Under the pieces are notes generated by a model. That model did not search any database. It worked only from the letters and a program-made list of their open reading frames with translations, and had not been told where the DNA came from. From the NCBI GenBank assembly GCA_021797025.1, contig JAKAAK010000196.1, forward strand, positions 1 through 6,071: 6,071 nucleotides of DNA. Direction: 5' to 3'. This stretch comes from Thermoplasmata archaeon. Lineage in GTDB: Archaea; Thermoplasmatota; Thermoplasmata; Thermoplasmatales; Thermoplasmataceae. Positions 5,738 through 6,071 of the stretch are shown here, piece after piece (within the stretch, counting starts at the first letter, position 1; every line of letters begins with the position of its first letter). The position numbers and the translations under genes were made by a program.

Positions 5738-5743
5738 ATCACC
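5738..5743 (-). promoter_or_regulatory. Ribosome binding site that selects ATG 5733
   Basis: GGTGAT on the minus strand lies 4 nt before ATG 5733 and overlaps the alternative starts GTG 5742 and ATG 5739, so translation from 5733 is preferred. Confidence 0.5.
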
Positions 5744-5764
5744 TACAATCCTATTTCGATTCAG

Positions 5765-5776
5765 TTAAATAATAAA
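5765..5776 (-). promoter_or_regulatory. TATA box candidate of the dehydrogenase gene
   Basis: The minus strand reads TTTATTATTTAA, predicting a start near 5745 and a very short leader containing the GGTGAT element. Another candidate, TTATAT at 5788-5783, overlaps the repeat motif and would give a leader of about 25 nt. Confidence 0.4.
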
Positions 5777-5777
5777 G

Positions 5778-5804
5778 TCAGGATATAAGCATTATTCAGG
5801 ACAT
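5778..5804 (-). repeat. Direct repeat ATRTCCTGA upstream of the dehydrogenase promoter (candidate operator)
   Basis: On the minus strand ATGTCCTGA (5804-5796) and ATATCCTGA (5786-5778) differ at one base and start 18 bp apart, just upstream of the TATA box at 5776-5765. One face of the helix would be presented roughly every two turns. The motif recurs as ATATCCGGA at 402-410 before the dehydratase TATA box. A regulator site is inferred. Confidence 0.4.
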
Positions 5805-5824
5805 GTTTTGTTCTTATTTAAACA

Positions 5825-6071
5825 TCATTTCCCGAATTTTTTCTGCAAAAAGAATCTATTCTTTTCTGCCCATTCATTGATAATTTTTCCAGTAGCCTTC
5901 CGCATGTACTCTTCAAGGGCCGACTTTGAAAGCCCGGTTATGGTAGATAGTTCTGTCAGGTACTTTTCACGTGGAATATTGAAGTAACCGTTCTGATATG
6001 CCATGTATATTGCAAATGCCTCCTGTTCAGTGAGATTAAAAGCCCCATCTATATGCCCCACCTTCATGGTA
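5825..6071 (-). CDS. Bat-type (HTH_10) transcriptional regulator, C-terminal part (runs off right edge)
   Basis: The last 82 codons are visible and end at TGA 5827-5825. The frame continues open past the internal ATG at 6067 into the window edge (preceding codon ACC), so the N-terminal part is missing. The segment from L-T-E-Q-E-A-F-A-I-Y through G-Y-F-N-I-P-R, then L-S-x-x-T-G-L-S-K-S-A-L-E-E-Y-M-R-K-A, is the bacterio-opsin-activator HTH domain (PF04967), with the recognition helix at G-L-S-K-S-A-L-E-E-Y. In this family the HTH sits at the C-terminus of proteins of roughly 200 residues or more, with a ligand- or signal-sensing N-terminal region, as here. The tail ends in basic residues (F-F-L-Q-K-K-F-G-K). 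It is followed on the same strand by the dehydrogenase gene, so it is a natural candidate for local control, although this is inferred from position only. Confidence 0.85.
   Translation of the reverse strand, partial: TMKVGHIDGAFNLTEQEAFAIYMAYQNGYFNIPREKYLTELSTITGLSKSALEEYMRKATGKIINEWAEKNRFFLQKKFGK

Noticed and set aside
5423..5788. Plus-strand ORF of 121 codons at the right end, and other long antisense ORFs in 726-1398
   Set aside because: They are antisense to the SDR and dehydratase genes, which carry clear family motifs, and show no recognisable domain of their own.

Overview
The window looks like chromosomal DNA from a Thermoplasmatales-type archaeon, of the Thermoplasma, Ferroplasma, Picrophilus or Cuniculiplasma kind. 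I infer this from AT-rich spacers carrying archaeal TATA boxes about 25 nt before start codons, short or absent leaders, GGTGA-type ribosome binding sites, heavy use of ATA (Ile) and AGG (Arg), and a bacterio-opsin-activator type (HTH_10) regulator. The genus cannot be fixed from this sequence.

Layout from left to right: (1) 1-339, minus strand, the N-terminal part of a CinA/MoaB-like molybdopterin-binding-fold protein that runs off the left edge. (2) 340-450, a divergent promoter region with two overlapping perfect palindromes. (3) 451-1563, plus strand, an enolase-superfamily sugar-acid dehydratase closest in motifs to L-rhamnonate dehydratase. (4) 1619-2377, plus strand, a protein with the layout of the metallo-beta-lactamase/lactonase fold but with the metal-binding motif replaced. 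(5) 2530-3243, plus strand, a UbiA-like multispanning membrane protein. (6) 3244-3435, a spacer with a consensus TATA box placed exactly for a leaderless 13-codon ORF, followed by the promoter of the next gene. (7) 3436-4797, plus strand, a 12-helix MFS sugar-porter-like transporter. (8) 4798-4971, a spacer between convergent genes with T-tract terminators on both sides and an unusually GC-rich island. (9) 4972-5733, minus strand, a short-chain dehydrogenase with strong resemblance to L-rhamnose 1-dehydrogenase. (10) 5825-6071, minus strand, the C-terminal end of a bat-type HTH regulator that runs off the right edge.

Together the genes suggest an oxidative, non-phosphorylating L-rhamnose pathway. 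The transporter would import the sugar, and the SDR would oxidise it to L-rhamnono-lactone. The lactone would open spontaneously or through a lactonase, and the dehydratase would then form 2-keto-3-deoxy-L-rhamnonate. The later steps (aldolase, or dehydrogenase plus hydrolase) are not in the window. The odd lactonase-like protein and the UbiA-like membrane protein are the least explained members. A short motif, ATRTCCKGA, sits just upstream of the TATA boxes of both the dehydratase and the dehydrogenase and may be a shared operator. No rRNA, tRNA, CRISPR array or intact mobile element was seen.
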